64,000 nucleotides of DNA from Streptomyces sp. CB02366 (GTDB taxonomy: Bacteria; Actinomycetota; Actinomycetes; Streptomycetales; Streptomycetaceae): the NCBI RefSeq assembly GCF_001905905.1, contig NZ_LIVT01000001.1, positions 1,037,952 through 1,101,951 of the forward strand, in the 5' to 3' direction. The first letter of the stretch is position 1. Each line of letters opens with the position of its first letter. The notes under the pieces are model-generated. The model was not told the origin of the DNA, made no database searches, and saw only the letters and a program-made list of their open reading frames with translations. This document shows, in pieces, positions 8,995 to 17,672 of this stretch. The translations under genes and the position numbers were made by a program.

Positions 8995-9788
8995 AAACGG
9001 GGTTTCGTCATCCAAGACCCCACGTTCGGGTGACACCGGTCAAGGATTGGCGCCGATCGAGGTGGGGAGATCTTCAGCGGGAGGCGGGCCGCTCGGGGAC
9101 AGGGGCCTGCGGGAACTGACCTTGAGAGCTCGGGGCTCCAGGTCAGCACAGGGGAGGAACGGCCCCGGCGCCCTCGGACGCCGGGGCCGCCCCCTGTTCG
9201 GGGACGGTTCCCGGCACGACGGCTTCCGGCGGCTTCGACAACGATGGCAGACGGCTCCGCCGCGCCCCCCGCACGGGCCGGAACGGCCCCGTCCCCCACG
9301 CGGTGGGGGAGGGCTCCCGCGCTGGCCGGGACGGGGGTCCGCGTACGGCTGGGGGAGGACTGCCGTGCACCGGCCGGGATCAGGGCGTTCGGCAGCGCGC
9401 CGGTCACCGCGCGGTTCGCGTGACGGTACGACGGGCGCATTCCCCGCTCCCTCCCCGACCGTGCCGACCGGAGCCGGCCGACACCCTCAGGCCCTCTGTC
9501 CGGCCTCAGCCTGGCACGGGATCCGCCCGTCCCGCTGCCCATTCGACCGGGAAATCGGCGTCCGCACATCACGGTTGTGTTGCCACCGGGGCACGGACCG
9601 GATCGCCGCCGTGCGACGCACGGAGGGCCGCCCCGCGGCGGAACACGTCACCCGGTGGCGGGAGAAGGCCGGCACCGCCCGACGAGGCGTCAACATCGGG
9701 CGGGGAGGGCAGCACCCGGCGGCGGATCCTCGCCACCGGGCGCCGGCGGCCGGCCGCGTCCCCGGCCCCGGCGTCCGGTGGCGGCGCG
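8995..9788. other. Long intergenic region, ~790 bp, with one strong hairpin
   Basis: No gene with family resemblance is seen on either strand. The open frames here are GC-frame artefacts rich in Arg, Pro and Gly. The clearest element is a hairpin at 9161-9188: GGCCCCGGCG pairs over 10 bp with CGCCGGGGCC across an 8-base loop. It could be a terminator for leftward transcripts from dmdR1 (9789) or part of an untranslated RNA. Rightward frames beginning here run antisense through dmdR1. Confidence 0.45.
9161..9188. terminator. 10-bp GC hairpin, candidate terminator
   Basis: A perfect 10-bp inverted repeat with an 8-base loop, about 600 bp beyond the dmdR1 stop. It has no T run, which is normal for Streptomyces terminators. 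Confidence 0.35.
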
Positions 9789-10481
9789 TCAGCGCTTGGC
9801 GACGAAGACGTGCGAGGCGACGTCGGCGCCCAGCTCGGCGGCCTCACCGCTGGAGCCGACCAGCACCCCGCCGGGCGACTCGGTCACGCTGACCACGGCC
9901 CCCGGCTGCACCCCGGCCCTGCGCAGGGTGTACATCAGCTGGGCGTCGGTCTGGATCGGCTCCCCGATCCGCCGCACCACCACGGTCTTGCCCTCGGCGC
10001 CCGGGTCCAGCTCGGCCAGGCTCACCATGGAGGCGTCCAGGAACGGGTCGGCCTCGGCCTGCTCGCCCAGCTCCTCCAGGCCCGGGATGGGGTTCCCGTA
10101 CGGCGACTCCGTGGGGTGGCGCAGCAGCTCCAGCACCCGCCGCTCCACCGCCTCGCTCATCACGTGCTCCCAACGGCACGCCTCGGCGTGGACCTGCTCC
10201 CACTCCAGGCCGATCACGTCCACGAGCAGACACTCGGCGAGCCGGTGCTTGCGCATGACGCGGGTGGCGAGCCGGCGGCCCTCCTCGGTCAGCTCCAGGT
10301 GGCGGTCGCCCGCGACCTGGACCAGCCCGTCGCGCTCCATGCGGGCCACCGTCTGACTGACGGTCGGACCGCTCTGGTCCAGCCGTTCGGCGATGCGGGC
10401 GCGCATGGGGACCACGCCTTCCTCTTCCAGTTCGAGGATGGTGCGGAGATACATCTCCGTGGTGTCGATCAGTCCGGACAT
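9789..10481 (-). CDS. dmdR1: Iron-dependent repressor DmdR1/IdeR (DtxR family)
   Basis: A 230-residue DtxR-family metalloregulator that binds DNA as a Fe(II)-loaded dimer and represses siderophore and iron-uptake genes. All DtxR metal ligands fall at the classical numbers: Met10, Cys102, Glu105, His106 (primary site), and His79, Glu83, His98 (ancillary site). The winged helix is residues 1-73 (SGPTVSQTVARMERDGLV recognition helix), the dimer and metal domain follows, and a C-terminal SH3-like domain ends the protein. Genome context next to a SIS-domain isomerase matches S. coelicolor dmdR1. In that species an antiparallel gene, adm, has been described on the opposite strand; an open frame also exists here. 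Confidence 0.92.
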   Translation of the reverse strand: MSGLIDTTEMYLRTILELEEEGVVPMRARIAERLDQSGPTVSQTVARMERDGLVQVAGDRHLELTEEGRRLATRVMRKHRLAECLLVDVIGLEWEQVHAEACRWEHVMSEAVERRVLELLRHPTESPYGNPIPGLEELGEQAEADPFLDASMVSLAELDPGAEGKTVVVRRIGEPIQTDAQLMYTLRRAGVQPGAVVSVTESPGGVLVGSSGEAAELGADVASHVFVAKR

Positions 10482-10615
10482 TCGTGCCCCTCGATGCTGT
10501 GACTAGAAAACGTCGTGCGATGGCCCTGTGCCAATTCTGACGCATGGGGCCGACAACCGTGCCGCCCGCGTGGAAGACCACCGGAAGAGGGCGCGGGCCC
10601 GGCTGCCGGGCGGTA

Positions 10616-10641
10616 TTGACAGCCCACTGGTCCAGACCGCA
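10616..10641 (+). promoter_or_regulatory. -35 box with DasR-like operator (dre)
   Basis: A consensus -35 TTGACA (10616-10621) is followed by ACTGGTCCAGACCGCA (10626-10641), which matches 13 of 16 bases of the dre consensus ACTGGTCTAGACCACT bound by the GntR regulator DasR. The site lies about 110 bp upstream of the SIS-domain gene and within the expected promoter spacer, where bound repressor would block RNA polymerase. Confidence 0.6.
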
Positions 10642-10747
10642 ACGTGATCGGCGGCACCGGCATTCCCGACCCGCCGGACACGCCCCGTCCCGCCCCGCAC
10701 AGCCATGCCCCACCCCGTCCCCACCCCCGTCGAGAGGGCTCTCCCCG

Positions 10748-11503
10748 ATGAGCGACAGCAAGCTGGCCGGTCAGTTCTTCGATGCGGCGATCGGCCTGCT
10801 GACGCGGGTACGGGACGAGGAGGCGGAGAGCATCGGCGCGGCGGGCGCCGCGATCGCGGACACCGTGGAGGCGGGCGGCCGGCTCTTCGCCTTCGGCGCG
10901 GGCCACTCCTCGCTGCCCGCCCAGGACGTCGTCTACCGCGCGGGCGGCCTCGCCCTGATGAACCTGCTCGCCGTGCCCGGCACGGTCGGCGTGGACGTCA
11001 TGCCCGCCACGCTCGGCTCGGCGCTGGAGCGGGTGGACGGCCTCGCCTCGGCCGTCCTGGACTCCAGCCCGGCCACCGCCGGGGACCTCCTGGTGATCGT
11101 CTCGCTCTCCGGGCGCAACGCCCTGCCGGTCGAGATGGCGCAGAACGCCCGCGCGCTCGGGCTGAAGGTCATCGGCCTGACCTCGGTCGCCTACGCGGAG
11201 AACACCCGGTCCCGGCACGCCTCGGGCGGCTTCCTGCGGGACCACTGCGACATCGTGCTGGACAGCAAGATCGCGATCGGCGACGCGGAGCTGACGGCCC
11301 CCGGCGTCGACGCCCCCTTCGCCCCCGCCTCGACCGTGGTGACCAGCGCGATCATGCAGGCGATGCTGGCCGCCGCCGTGGAGCGGCTGGTGGCCCGGGG
11401 CGTCGAGCCGCCCATGCTGCGATCGGGCAACGTCGACGGCGGCCACGAGTGGAACGGCCGGATCATGACGGAGTACCGGGACCGGATCTTCTACCGCCAC
11501 TGA
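10748..11503 (+). CDS. SIS-domain sugar-phosphate isomerase/binding protein
   Basis: A 251-residue single SIS-domain protein. FGAGHSSLPAQDVVYRAGG near residue 50 and VIVSLSGRNALPVEMA near 118 form the sugar-phosphate site, with the Ser/Gly loops of this fold. The C-terminal GNVDGGHEWNGRI segment is typical of this actinobacterial subgroup. Such proteins isomerise or sense phosphorylated amino sugars. The DasR-like operator upstream links it to N-acetylglucosamine/chitin-derived metabolism, which is inference. The SD GAGAGG precedes ATG at 10748. It is divergent from dmdR1 and apparently monocistronic. Confidence 0.82.
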   Translation: MSDSKLAGQFFDAAIGLLTRVRDEEAESIGAAGAAIADTVEAGGRLFAFGAGHSSLPAQDVVYRAGGLALMNLLAVPGTVGVDVMPATLGSALERVDGLASAVLDSSPATAGDLLVIVSLSGRNALPVEMAQNARALGLKVIGLTSVAYAENTRSRHASGGFLRDHCDIVLDSKIAIGDAELTAPGVDAPFAPASTVVTSAIMQAMLAAAVERLVARGVEPPMLRSGNVDGGHEWNGRIMTEYRDRIFYRH

Positions 11504-11662
11504 GGCGGCTCCCGCCGCGGAACGGGGCGCGGGGCGCGCGCCGGGGAGGCGTCCGCCGGGTCCGGCGCGTGACCGCTTGCCGGGCTGCCGGACGACCGGG
11601 CGACCGGGCTGCCGGGACGACCGGCTCACCGGACCGTCCCGCCCGCCCGCCCCGCGTGCCGC

Positions 11663-13084
11663 CTACCCCTCCGCCGTCGCCTGCGCCAGGTCCACCGCTC
11701 CCGCGACCCGGGCCGCGACCGTCTCCGCGTACGCCGTGTCGGTGCGTTCGAACGCGGCCCGGTTCACCGCGCGGAGGAACGTCAGCACGCCCAGCGTCCG
11801 CCCCCGGCTGCGGAGCACCGCGCAGAGCGCGTGCGCCGCGTCCCGGGGCCACCGGCGCTCCAGCGCCCAGGCGGCCGGGTCGGCGGCCCCGGCGGCCCCG
11901 CTCGTGCGGACGGTGCCGGTGCGCTCGACCGCCTGGAGCGCGGGGTGGCCGGGGGCGTACCGGGCGGGGATCGCGCCGCCGGAGACCGGCAGGCAGGGGC
12001 CCGGGGCGTCGAAGGGCGTGGCGGCCGTACGGACCAGGCGCTCGCCCGCCACCAGGTCGACCAGGACGTGGTCGGCGAACCCGGCGAGCGCGAAGTCCAG
12101 CAGGGAGGTCGCCGCCTCCATCGGGTCCTCGCACTCGGAGGCAGTACGGGCGGCCCGGTGCAGCTGGCCCGCCCGGAACCGCAGCCGGTCGGCCTCCTGT
12201 TCCGCGGACTTGGCGGCGGTGACGTCCCGGAACAGCCACCCCACCCCCAGCGGAACCGGTTCTTCCGCCAGCGGCGACGCCAGCCGCAGGAACCCGCTGC
12301 GCCAGCACCGGCGGCGCTCGCCCTCGGCCGTCCGCAGGGTCACCCACAGCTCGGCCGGAGCGCTCGGGGCGCCTTCGGCGAGGACGTGGTGCAGGGCCGC
12401 CTCCAGCTCCTCGACGCCCTGGACCACCAGCTCGCCGAGCGGACGGCCGAGCAGGCGGGCGCGGCTCCCGCCGAGCGCGCGGGCGGCGTACGCGTTGACG
12501 ACCGTGGGGCGCAGGTCCACGTCGACGAGGACCACGCCCCAGGACGCGTCCTCCAGCAGCGCCTCGCTCAGCGCGATGGCCCGTTCCAGGTCGATCTGGG
12601 CGTGCACCTCGCTGAACGCGCAGTAGACCCCGGCCGGTCTCCCGTCCGCGCCGCGCACCCCGGCGGACTGGGTCCGCACCAGCACCCGCCCGCCGTCCTT
12701 GCGCAGCAGCGCGAACTCGTGCACCTGCCGTCCCGGCGCGTCCATGGCCGACATCAGCCGGGTCCGCACCTCGTCCGCGTCGGCCCGGCGCACCGCCCAG
12801 CCCGCGAAACCGCTCCGGCCCACGGCTTCCTCGGCCGACCAGCCGAGAATCCGTTCGGCCTCGCGGTTCCAGTGGGTGACGGTGCCGGCCGCGTCGAACG
12901 CGCAGAGCGCCGCGTCCATGCCGTCGAGCAGGGCGGCCAGCAGCTCGGACCCGGCGGGCGCGCCGGGGAGCCCGTCCCCGCCTGCCGGGGGCCCCGGGGC
13001 CGCGGAGCGCCCCGGGGGCCCGCCCCCCGGGTCCTCGTCCGGCCCGATCTCGTCGGTGGTCCCGCTGCTCCTGGAAGCACCCAC
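11663..13084 (-). CDS. PAS-PAS-GAF sensory protein without an output domain
   Basis: A 473-residue soluble protein. After a Pro/Gly-rich N-terminus (1-45) it has a PAS domain (about 50-165, with ALCAFDAAGTVTHWNREAERILGW), a second PAS (about 175-300, with VVLVDVDLRPTVVNAYAARALGG), and a GAF domain (about 310-465, RFRAGQLHRAARTASECEDPMEAATSLLDFALAGF) ending at residue 473. Streptomyces relatives usually continue into a PP2C-like SpoIIE phosphatase, but the reading frame stops right after GAF. It may be a stand-alone sensor or a truncated relative. The GTG start at 13084 is preceded by GGAG. Confidence 0.75.
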   Translation of the reverse strand: MGASRSSGTTDEIGPDEDPGGGPPGRSAAPGPPAGGDGLPGAPAGSELLAALLDGMDAALCAFDAAGTVTHWNREAERILGWSAEEAVGRSGFAGWAVRRADADEVRTRLMSAMDAPGRQVHEFALLRKDGGRVLVRTQSAGVRGADGRPAGVYCAFSEVHAQIDLERAIALSEALLEDASWGVVLVDVDLRPTVVNAYAARALGGSRARLLGRPLGELVVQGVEELEAALHHVLAEGAPSAPAELWVTLRTAEGERRRCWRSGFLRLASPLAEEPVPLGVGWLFRDVTAAKSAEQEADRLRFRAGQLHRAARTASECEDPMEAATSLLDFALAGFADHVLVDLVAGERLVRTAATPFDAPGPCLPVSGGAIPARYAPGHPALQAVERTGTVRTSGAAGAADPAAWALERRWPRDAAHALCAVLRSRGRTLGVLTFLRAVNRAAFERTDTAYAETVAARVAGAVDLAQATAEG

Positions 13085-13258
13085 TCCGCACCCCCCGCAG
13101 AACGTGTCGTCCGTCTCGCAGAACGTCCCGGCCGTTTCCCCACGCGTCGCCGCGTGTATCGCCGCACGTCAGACCATTCAACTCGAACGTGACCCACCGC
13201 ACATCGACTTCTCCGAGACTTCACCGAAAACATCGGTCCGGTCCGGCGAATAAATCGG

Positions 13259-13288
13259 TTGAACCGCGATCCGGGTGGCTCCTAGGCT
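13259..13288 (+). promoter_or_regulatory. Strong sigma-70-type promoter
   Basis: TTGAAC (13259-13264) and TAGGCT (13283-13288) are separated by 18 bp, a close match to the Streptomyces HrdB consensus TTGAC-N16-18-TANNNT. It points rightward to the 12-codon ORF. Confidence 0.6.
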
Positions 13289-13320
13289 GTGGAGCACACA
13301 GGAAAGGAGGTGTTCCGGAA

Positions 13321-13359
13321 GTGATTTCTCTTCGGACTCGTGAGGTGGCTGCGGGCTGA
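13321..13359 (+). CDS. 12-residue small ORF (leader-peptide-like)
   Basis: The GTG at 13321 is preceded at 8-base spacing by the near-perfect Shine-Dalgarno AAAGGAGGTG (13303-13312). It encodes VISLRTREVAAG and stops. The SD is the strongest seen in the window. With the promoter upstream and stable hairpins downstream, it looks like a leader peptide or a small RNA carrying an ORF. No rightward gene follows before citrate synthase at 14660. An overlapping longer frame from the GTG at 13339 runs antisense into pdxH and is probably not real. Confidence 0.45.
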   Translation: MISLRTREVAAG

Positions 13360-13389
13360 CGCCCGTCGTCGCACTCTTTTGCAGTGCAA

Positions 13390-13486
13390 GGCCGGACGCC
13401 GGCCAATTCCCAGCAGTCACCGACCCGCAGGCTCGCCGGTAAGTCCGGCCGGCTCCTCCGTGCACGGAGGACCCAGAGCCTGCGGG
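13390..13486 (+). ncRNA. Structured RNA: three nested hairpins
   Basis: GGCCG-N5-CGGCC (13390-13404) comes first. A perfect 11-bp stem then pairs CCCGCAGGCTC (13424-13434) with GAGCCTGCGGG (13476-13486), enclosing a 16-bp perfect palindrome CCTCCGTGCACGGAGG (13455-13470) and a GCCGG/CCGGC pair. Together with the upstream promoter this predicts a ~200-nt structured transcript. It could be an attenuator, a small RNA or a terminator antisense to the end of pdxH. Confidence 0.4.
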
Positions 13487-13554
13487 TCTCTGCGTTGTCC
13501 GGCCCCCGCGCCCCCTCCGGGCCGCGCGAGCCCGGCACGACCCCGACGGGGGCC

Positions 13555-14196
13555 CTACGGGCAGAGCCGCTCCACCCGCCACGGCCGTCCGTCCGGCCCG
13601 TCGTCCTCGCGCACGTACCGCAGCCGGTCGTGCAACCGGTTCTCGTGCCCCTGCCAGAACTCGATCGTCCCGGGCACGACCCGGAAACCTCCCCAGTGCG
13701 GCGGGACCGGCACCTTCTCGCCCTCGGGGTAGCGGGCGGCCAGCTCCTCGTACCGGCCGATCAGCTCCTCGCGGGAACCGACGACGGTGGACTGGGCGCT
13801 GGCCCACGCGCCGAGCTGGGAGCCGTGCGGACGGGTGCGGAAGTAGGCGACGGTCTCCTCGCGCGAGGTGCGGGCCGCGGTGCCGGTGACGATGACCTGG
13901 CGGGCCATCGCGTGCCAGGGGAAGAGCAGCGAGACGTACGGGTTCGCCGCCAGCTCGCGGCCCTTGCGGGAGCCGTAGTTGGTGAAGAAGACGAAGCCCC
14001 GGTCGTCGTACTGCTTGAGGAGCACGGTCCGCGAGGACGGGCGGCCCTCCGGGTCGGCGGTGGAGACGACCATCGCGTTGGGCTCGTGCAGCACCCCGCC
14101 GACGGCGACCTGGCGGAACCAGCGGGCGAACTGCTCCATCGGGTCGGCGGCGAGATCGCGCTCGGTGAAGTCCTCCGAGCGGTACTGCTCGCGCAT
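13555..14196 (-). CDS. pdxH: Pyridoxamine 5'-phosphate oxidase
   Basis: A FMN-dependent enzyme that oxidises PNP/PMP to pyridoxal 5'-phosphate. The core MREQY...[23 protein letters not shown], with the FMN-phosphate loop RTVLLK and the C-terminal RLCP substrate and FMN motif, is complete, giving 213 residues. The start is uncertain: homologues carry a little more sequence before MREQYR, and the frame stays open upstream through TTDPAA and four tandem VPxPDH-like units up to about 14395, with several GTG codons. No SD precedes ATG 14196, so a longer protein is possible. It is convergent with the structured RNA and divergent from citrate synthase. Confidence 0.88.
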   Translation of the reverse strand: MREQYRSEDFTERDLAADPMEQFARWFRQVAVGGVLHEPNAMVVSTADPEGRPSSRTVLLKQYDDRGFVFFTNYGSRKGRELAANPYVSLLFPWHAMARQVIVTGTAARTSREETVAYFRTRPHGSQLGAWASAQSTVVGSREELIGRYEELAARYPEGEKVPVPPHWGGFRVVPGTIEFWQGHENRLHDRLRYVREDDGPDGRPWRVERLCP

Positions 14197-14659
14197 GGCC
14201 GCCGGATCGGTGGTGGAATCGATACGGGAGCCCCCCGCGGCACCGCGGGGGGCCGGGCCCCCGGCGGAAGGAGTCCGATGGACGGTGTCGGCCTCGGCGC
14301 GGGCACCGTGATCCGGTGCGGGCACGGCGCGCTCGTTCGGTGCGGGCACAGCGTGATCCGGAGTCGGCACGGAGTGATCTGGTGTGGGCACGGGCCCATC
14401 CTGCCCCAGCGGTCCAGTGTGCCCGGCGGCCAGGTCCCGTAACCGCACGTCGTCGAAAGAGGTCCCTGTGCCGGATGTCACGCTTCCCCGCCCCGTGGGA
14501 ACCCGCCAATATCGTGGGGCAGGCCCCTGTGGCCTTCGCACAACGGCCGAACGGCCTTCCGCGGACGCCGGGCGCTCCGGGCGCGTACGCCACGGTCGCC
14601 GCCGGCCCGGTCGCCGCCTGCCCGCCGCCCGCCGCCCGCCGAACTGAGGGAGCCGCCTG

Positions 14660-15763
14660 ATGTCCGACTTCGTACCCGGTCTTGAGGGAGTCGTCGCATT
14701 CGAAACGGAGATCGCCGAACCGGACAAGGAAGGCGGTGCGCTCCGCTATCGCGGGGTGGACATCGAGGACCTGGTCGGCCACGTCTCCTTCGGCAACGTG
14801 TGGGGCCTGCTGGTGGACGGGTCGTTCGACCCGGGTCTGCCGGCCGCCGAACCGTTCCCGATCCCCGTGCACTCCGGTGACATCCGCGTGGACGTGCAGT
14901 CGGCGCTGGCGATGCTCGCGCCCGTGTGGGGTCTGAAACCGCTGCTGGACATCGACGAGGCGACCGCCCGCGACGACCTGGCGCGGGCCGCGGTGATGGC
15001 GCTGTCGTACGTCGCCCAGTCGGCGCGCGGCCAGGGGCTGCCGATGGTCCCGCAGAGCGAGATCGACAAGGCGCACTCCGTGGTCGAGCGGTTCATGATC
15101 CGCTGGCGCGGTGAACCGGACCCGAAGCACGTGAAGGCGGTCGACGCGTACTGGACGTCGGCGGCGGAGCACGGCATGAACGCCTCCACCTTCACGGCCC
15201 GCGTCATCGCCTCGACCGGTGCGGACGTCGCGGCGGCCCTGTCCGGCGCGGTCGGCGCGATGTCGGGCCCGCTGCACGGCGGGGCCCCCTCCCGGGTCCT
15301 CGGCATGATCGAGGAGATCGAGCGGACGGGCGACGCGACGGCGTACGTGAAGCAGGCGCTGGACCGGGGCGAGCGCCTGATGGGCTTCGGACACCGCGTC
15401 TACCGCGCCGAGGACCCGCGCGCCCGCGTCCTGCGCCGCACCGCCCGCGAGCTGGCGGCCCCGCGCTTCGAGGTGGCGGAGGCGCTGGAGAAGGCGGCCC
15501 TGGAGGAGCTGCACAACCGCCGCCCGGACCGGGTCCTGGCGACGAACGTGGAGTTCTGGGCGGCGATCGTGCTGGACTTCGCGGAGGTCCCGGCGCACAT
15601 GTTCACGTCGATGTTCACGTGCGCCCGCACGGCCGGGTGGTCGGCGCACATCCTGGAGCAGAAGCGCACGGGCCGCCTGGTGCGCCCCTCGGCGACGTAC
15701 GTCGGCCCGGGGACGCGGGACCCGCGCGAGATCAGCGGGTACGAGGACATCGTCGCGGGCTGA
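14660..15763 (+). CDS. citA2: Citrate synthase 2
   Basis: A 367-residue citrate synthase of the short actinobacterial type. It condenses acetyl-CoA and oxaloacetate. His171 (AEHGMNAST), His206 (GPLHGGA) and His245 (MGFGHRVY) are the conserved active-site histidines, and the arginine and aspartate segments [19 protein letters not shown] and GTRDPREI are present. The SD GAGGGAG lies 7 bases before ATG. Downstream is a 19-bp-stem hairpin. The pairing with pdxH is conserved in Streptomyces. Confidence 0.92.
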   Translation: MSDFVPGLEGVVAFETEIAEPDKEGGALRYRGVDIEDLVGHVSFGNVWGLLVDGSFDPGLPAAEPFPIPVHSGDIRVDVQSALAMLAPVWGLKPLLDIDEATARDDLARAAVMALSYVAQSARGQGLPMVPQSEIDKAHSVVERFMIRWRGEPDPKHVKAVDAYWTSAAEHGMNASTFTARVIASTGADVAAALSGAVGAMSGPLHGGAPSRVLGMIEEIERTGDATAYVKQALDRGERLMGFGHRVYRAEDPRARVLRRTARELAAPRFEVAEALEKAALEELHNRRPDRVLATNVEFWAAIVLDFAEVPAHMFTSMFTCARTAGWSAHILEQKRTGRLVRPSATYVGPGTRDPREISGYEDIVAG

Positions 15764-15766
15764 GGG

Positions 15767-15823
15767 CCGGGGCGTGTTGCGAAAGGAGCGCCGAGCGGGC
15801 GGGACTTTCGCAACACGCCCCGG
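15767..15823. terminator. 19-bp perfect inverted repeat after citrate synthase, related to the 61.9-kb element ends
   Basis: CCGGGGCGTGTTGCGAAAG (15767-15785) is mirrored exactly at 15805-15823 around a 19-base centre. It begins 4 bases after the citrate synthase stop and would end transcription. Its arms share GGCGTGTTNCGAAAG with the terminal repeats of the element at 61880-62054, so it may be a minimal derivative of that element family. Confidence 0.65.
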
Positions 15824-15940
15824 ACGCCCGGTCGGAGAGGGGCGGGCGCGGAGGGGCGGCGCGGTCGCCGGTGAACGTGCCGGTACGGGGTAGACGTACC
15901 GGCACGTTTCCGCCGCGTTCCCGGCACGAGGAGGCAGACC

Positions 15941-16528
15941 ATGACCACGCCCCGCCCGTCCCTGACCCTGTCCAGCACGGTGCTCGACGCGCCGGACGCG
16001 GCCGAGCTGGCGGACTTCTACCGCCGCCTCCTCGGGTGGGAGACCGTGCAGGAGGAACCGGGCTGGGTGAAGCTGCTCCCGCCCGGCGGCGGTTCCGGCC
16101 TGGGCTTCCAGACCGCGAAGCCGTACACGCCCCCGGTCTGGCCCGCCGCGCCGGGCGACCAACTGATGATGCTGCACCTGGACTTCGAGGTGATCGACCT
16201 GGAGGCGGGCGTGGCCCACGCGGTCGCGGAGGGCGCGCGGCCGGCGGACTTCCAGCCGCAGCACGACGTACGGGTGCTGTTCGATCCGGCGGGCCACCCG
16301 TTCTGCCTGTTCGTGAGCGACGGGACGCCGGGCGAGCCGCCCGCGATCAGCCCGGAGTGGGTGGCCGAGCAGACCCGCGAGATCGCGGAGCAGGACCGGG
16401 TGACGATCCAGGACGCGGTGGCTCCGGACCCTGCGGACCGCCCGGCGGGCCCGGTGGACCGCCCGGCGGGCCCGGTGGACCGCCCGGTGGGCACGGCGGG
16501 GCGGGCCGAGCCGGACGCCCTGTCGTGA
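15941..16528 (+). CDS. VOC-family (glyoxalase/bleomycin-resistance-like) protein
   Basis: A 195-residue protein with a single vicinal-oxygen-chelate half-domain pair in the first ~130 residues (LDAPDAAELADFYRRLLGW and MMLHLDFEVIDLEAG ... DPAGHPFCLFV). It shows the YRRLLGWE and DPxGHPFCL signatures of the Glyoxalase_6 family. A possible metal-binding His comes from each half. The substrate is unknown. The C-terminal ~35 residues are a repeated DRPAGPV tail encoded by three tandem 21-bp units and probably disordered. The SD GAGGAGG precedes ATG 15941. Confidence 0.8.
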   Translation: MTTPRPSLTLSSTVLDAPDAAELADFYRRLLGWETVQEEPGWVKLLPPGGGSGLGFQTAKPYTPPVWPAAPGDQLMMLHLDFEVIDLEAGVAHAVAEGARPADFQPQHDVRVLFDPAGHPFCLFVSDGTPGEPPAISPEWVAEQTREIAEQDRVTIQDAVAPDPADRPAGPVDRPAGPVDRPVGTAGRAEPDALS

Positions 16529-16604
16529 CGTGGGGACGTGGACGTGGTGACTCCGACCGGGCACCGGGCGGCCGTCGCCGGACACGCGGTCGTACCGGCG
16601 CGGC

Positions 16605-17288
16605 TCAGACCTCGCCCCGGTGGCGGCGGACGGCGATGACGTTGTCGGTGACGGTCGCGGTCTGACCGCCGGGCCCGACGGCGGTGCGCCGGGGCGCGTC
16701 GCAGCGCTCGGTGCGCCATCCGTCGTCGAGCCGCAGGGAGGCGCGTACCTCGTCGGGGCTGGGGAACCGCACCTCCTCCTCACCGTCCCGCCACGACCAG
16801 GGGGCGAGCGAGGCGTGTTCCACCAGCACGAGGAGGCCGCCGGGGGCGACGGCTTCGGCGGCACGGCGGAGCACCCGGTCGCGGGGGATCTCCACAGGGG
16901 TGTGGAAATAGCTGGCGGTGACCAGGTCGAAGGCCCCCTCGGGGAAGGACCGGGCGAGGTCGTGCCGATCGGGGTGGACGCGGTCGGTGAGCCCGGCCTC
17001 GGCGGCTCCGGCGGCGACCCGGGCCAGGGCGGTCGCGGAGACGTCGACGGCGGTGACGTCCCAGCCGCGCGAGGCGAGCCAGAGCGCGTCGCCGCCGTGC
17101 CCGCAGCCGAGGTCGAGCGCACGACCGCCGCCGGTCGGCCCGGGGGCCAGGGCGGTGACGACCTCGGCGAGGACGGCGTTGGGGCGGGTGCCCCACTGCG
17201 GATCGGCTCCGGCGTAGTGGTTCTCCCAGAACGTGACGGAGTCGGTGGTACCGGCGGCGCCCGGGGGACGGGCGGTGTCGCTGCTCAT
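16605..17288 (-). CDS. Class I SAM-dependent methyltransferase
   Basis: A 227-residue methyltransferase. Motif I ALDLGCGHGGDALWLASRGWDVTAVDVS (near residues 56-83) binds SAM, DLVTASYFHTP is motif II, and APGGLLVLVEHASLAPW follows. The opening VTFWENHYAGADPQWGTRPN is typical of the TehB/thiopurine-like group. The ATG at 17288 is chosen because AAGGGGACC precedes it. Substrate cannot be assigned. It is convergent with the VOC gene. Confidence 0.82.
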   Translation of the reverse strand: MSSDTARPPGAAGTTDSVTFWENHYAGADPQWGTRPNAVLAEVVTALAPGPTGGGRALDLGCGHGGDALWLASRGWDVTAVDVSATALARVAAGAAEAGLTDRVHPDRHDLARSFPEGAFDLVTASYFHTPVEIPRDRVLRRAAEAVAPGGLLVLVEHASLAPWSWRDGEEEVRFPSPDEVRASLRLDDGWRTERCDAPRRTAVGPGGQTATVTDNVIAVRRHRGEV

Positions 17289-17597
17289 GACGGTCCCCTT
17301 GTCGTTTTCGGTGGGCGGCGGACGTGGCCCCGGCTCCGCAGGGCACTCTCCGCCTTCGGGACGAAGGTGCGCCGCACCCTGCCGCTCTTGCAAATTCCCA
17401 TGCGGTTTCGGCAACTCGGGATGCGCACGGAGACGTACGGGAGACGTACGGGAGACGCTGTGAACGCAGCGGAACAGCCGCGAACGCAACGGAACAGCCG
17501 GTCCCGGCCTCGGTCTCCCGGCGACCGTTCCGGACCCGGGCAAGCTCGGACCGCCGAACCGGCCCAGTCGGGGCCGAACCGGTCGGGGTCGAGGGGG

Positions 17598-17660
17598 CCC
17601 GGACCGAGGTGGCCCGGACTGAGGTGGTCCGGACCGAGGTGGTCCGGACCGAGGTGGTCG
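17598..17660. repeat. 15-bp minisatellite, about four copies
   Basis: Four near-identical 15-bp units of the form NCCGGACCGAGGTGG lie just beyond the acyltransferase stop and contain the palindrome GGTCCGGACC. Short direct repeats of GAGACGTACGG occur at about 17430. No gene is visible from 17289 to 17672. Confidence 0.55.
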
Positions 17661-17672
17661 TGGTCGAGCCGG

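Larger units (their letters stand above)
13085..13554. other. 470-bp intergenic region with a compact rightward transcription unit
   Basis: It contains, in order on the + strand, a strong promoter, a strong SD, a 12-codon ORF and two groups of hairpins (each listed separately). The leftward PAS gene starts at its left edge, and the pdxH-like gene ends at its right edge on the opposite strand. Confidence 0.6.

Noticed and set aside
13340..13732. 130-codon rightward frame over the structured RNA
   Set aside because: It extends antisense into pdxH and its composition is shadow-like.
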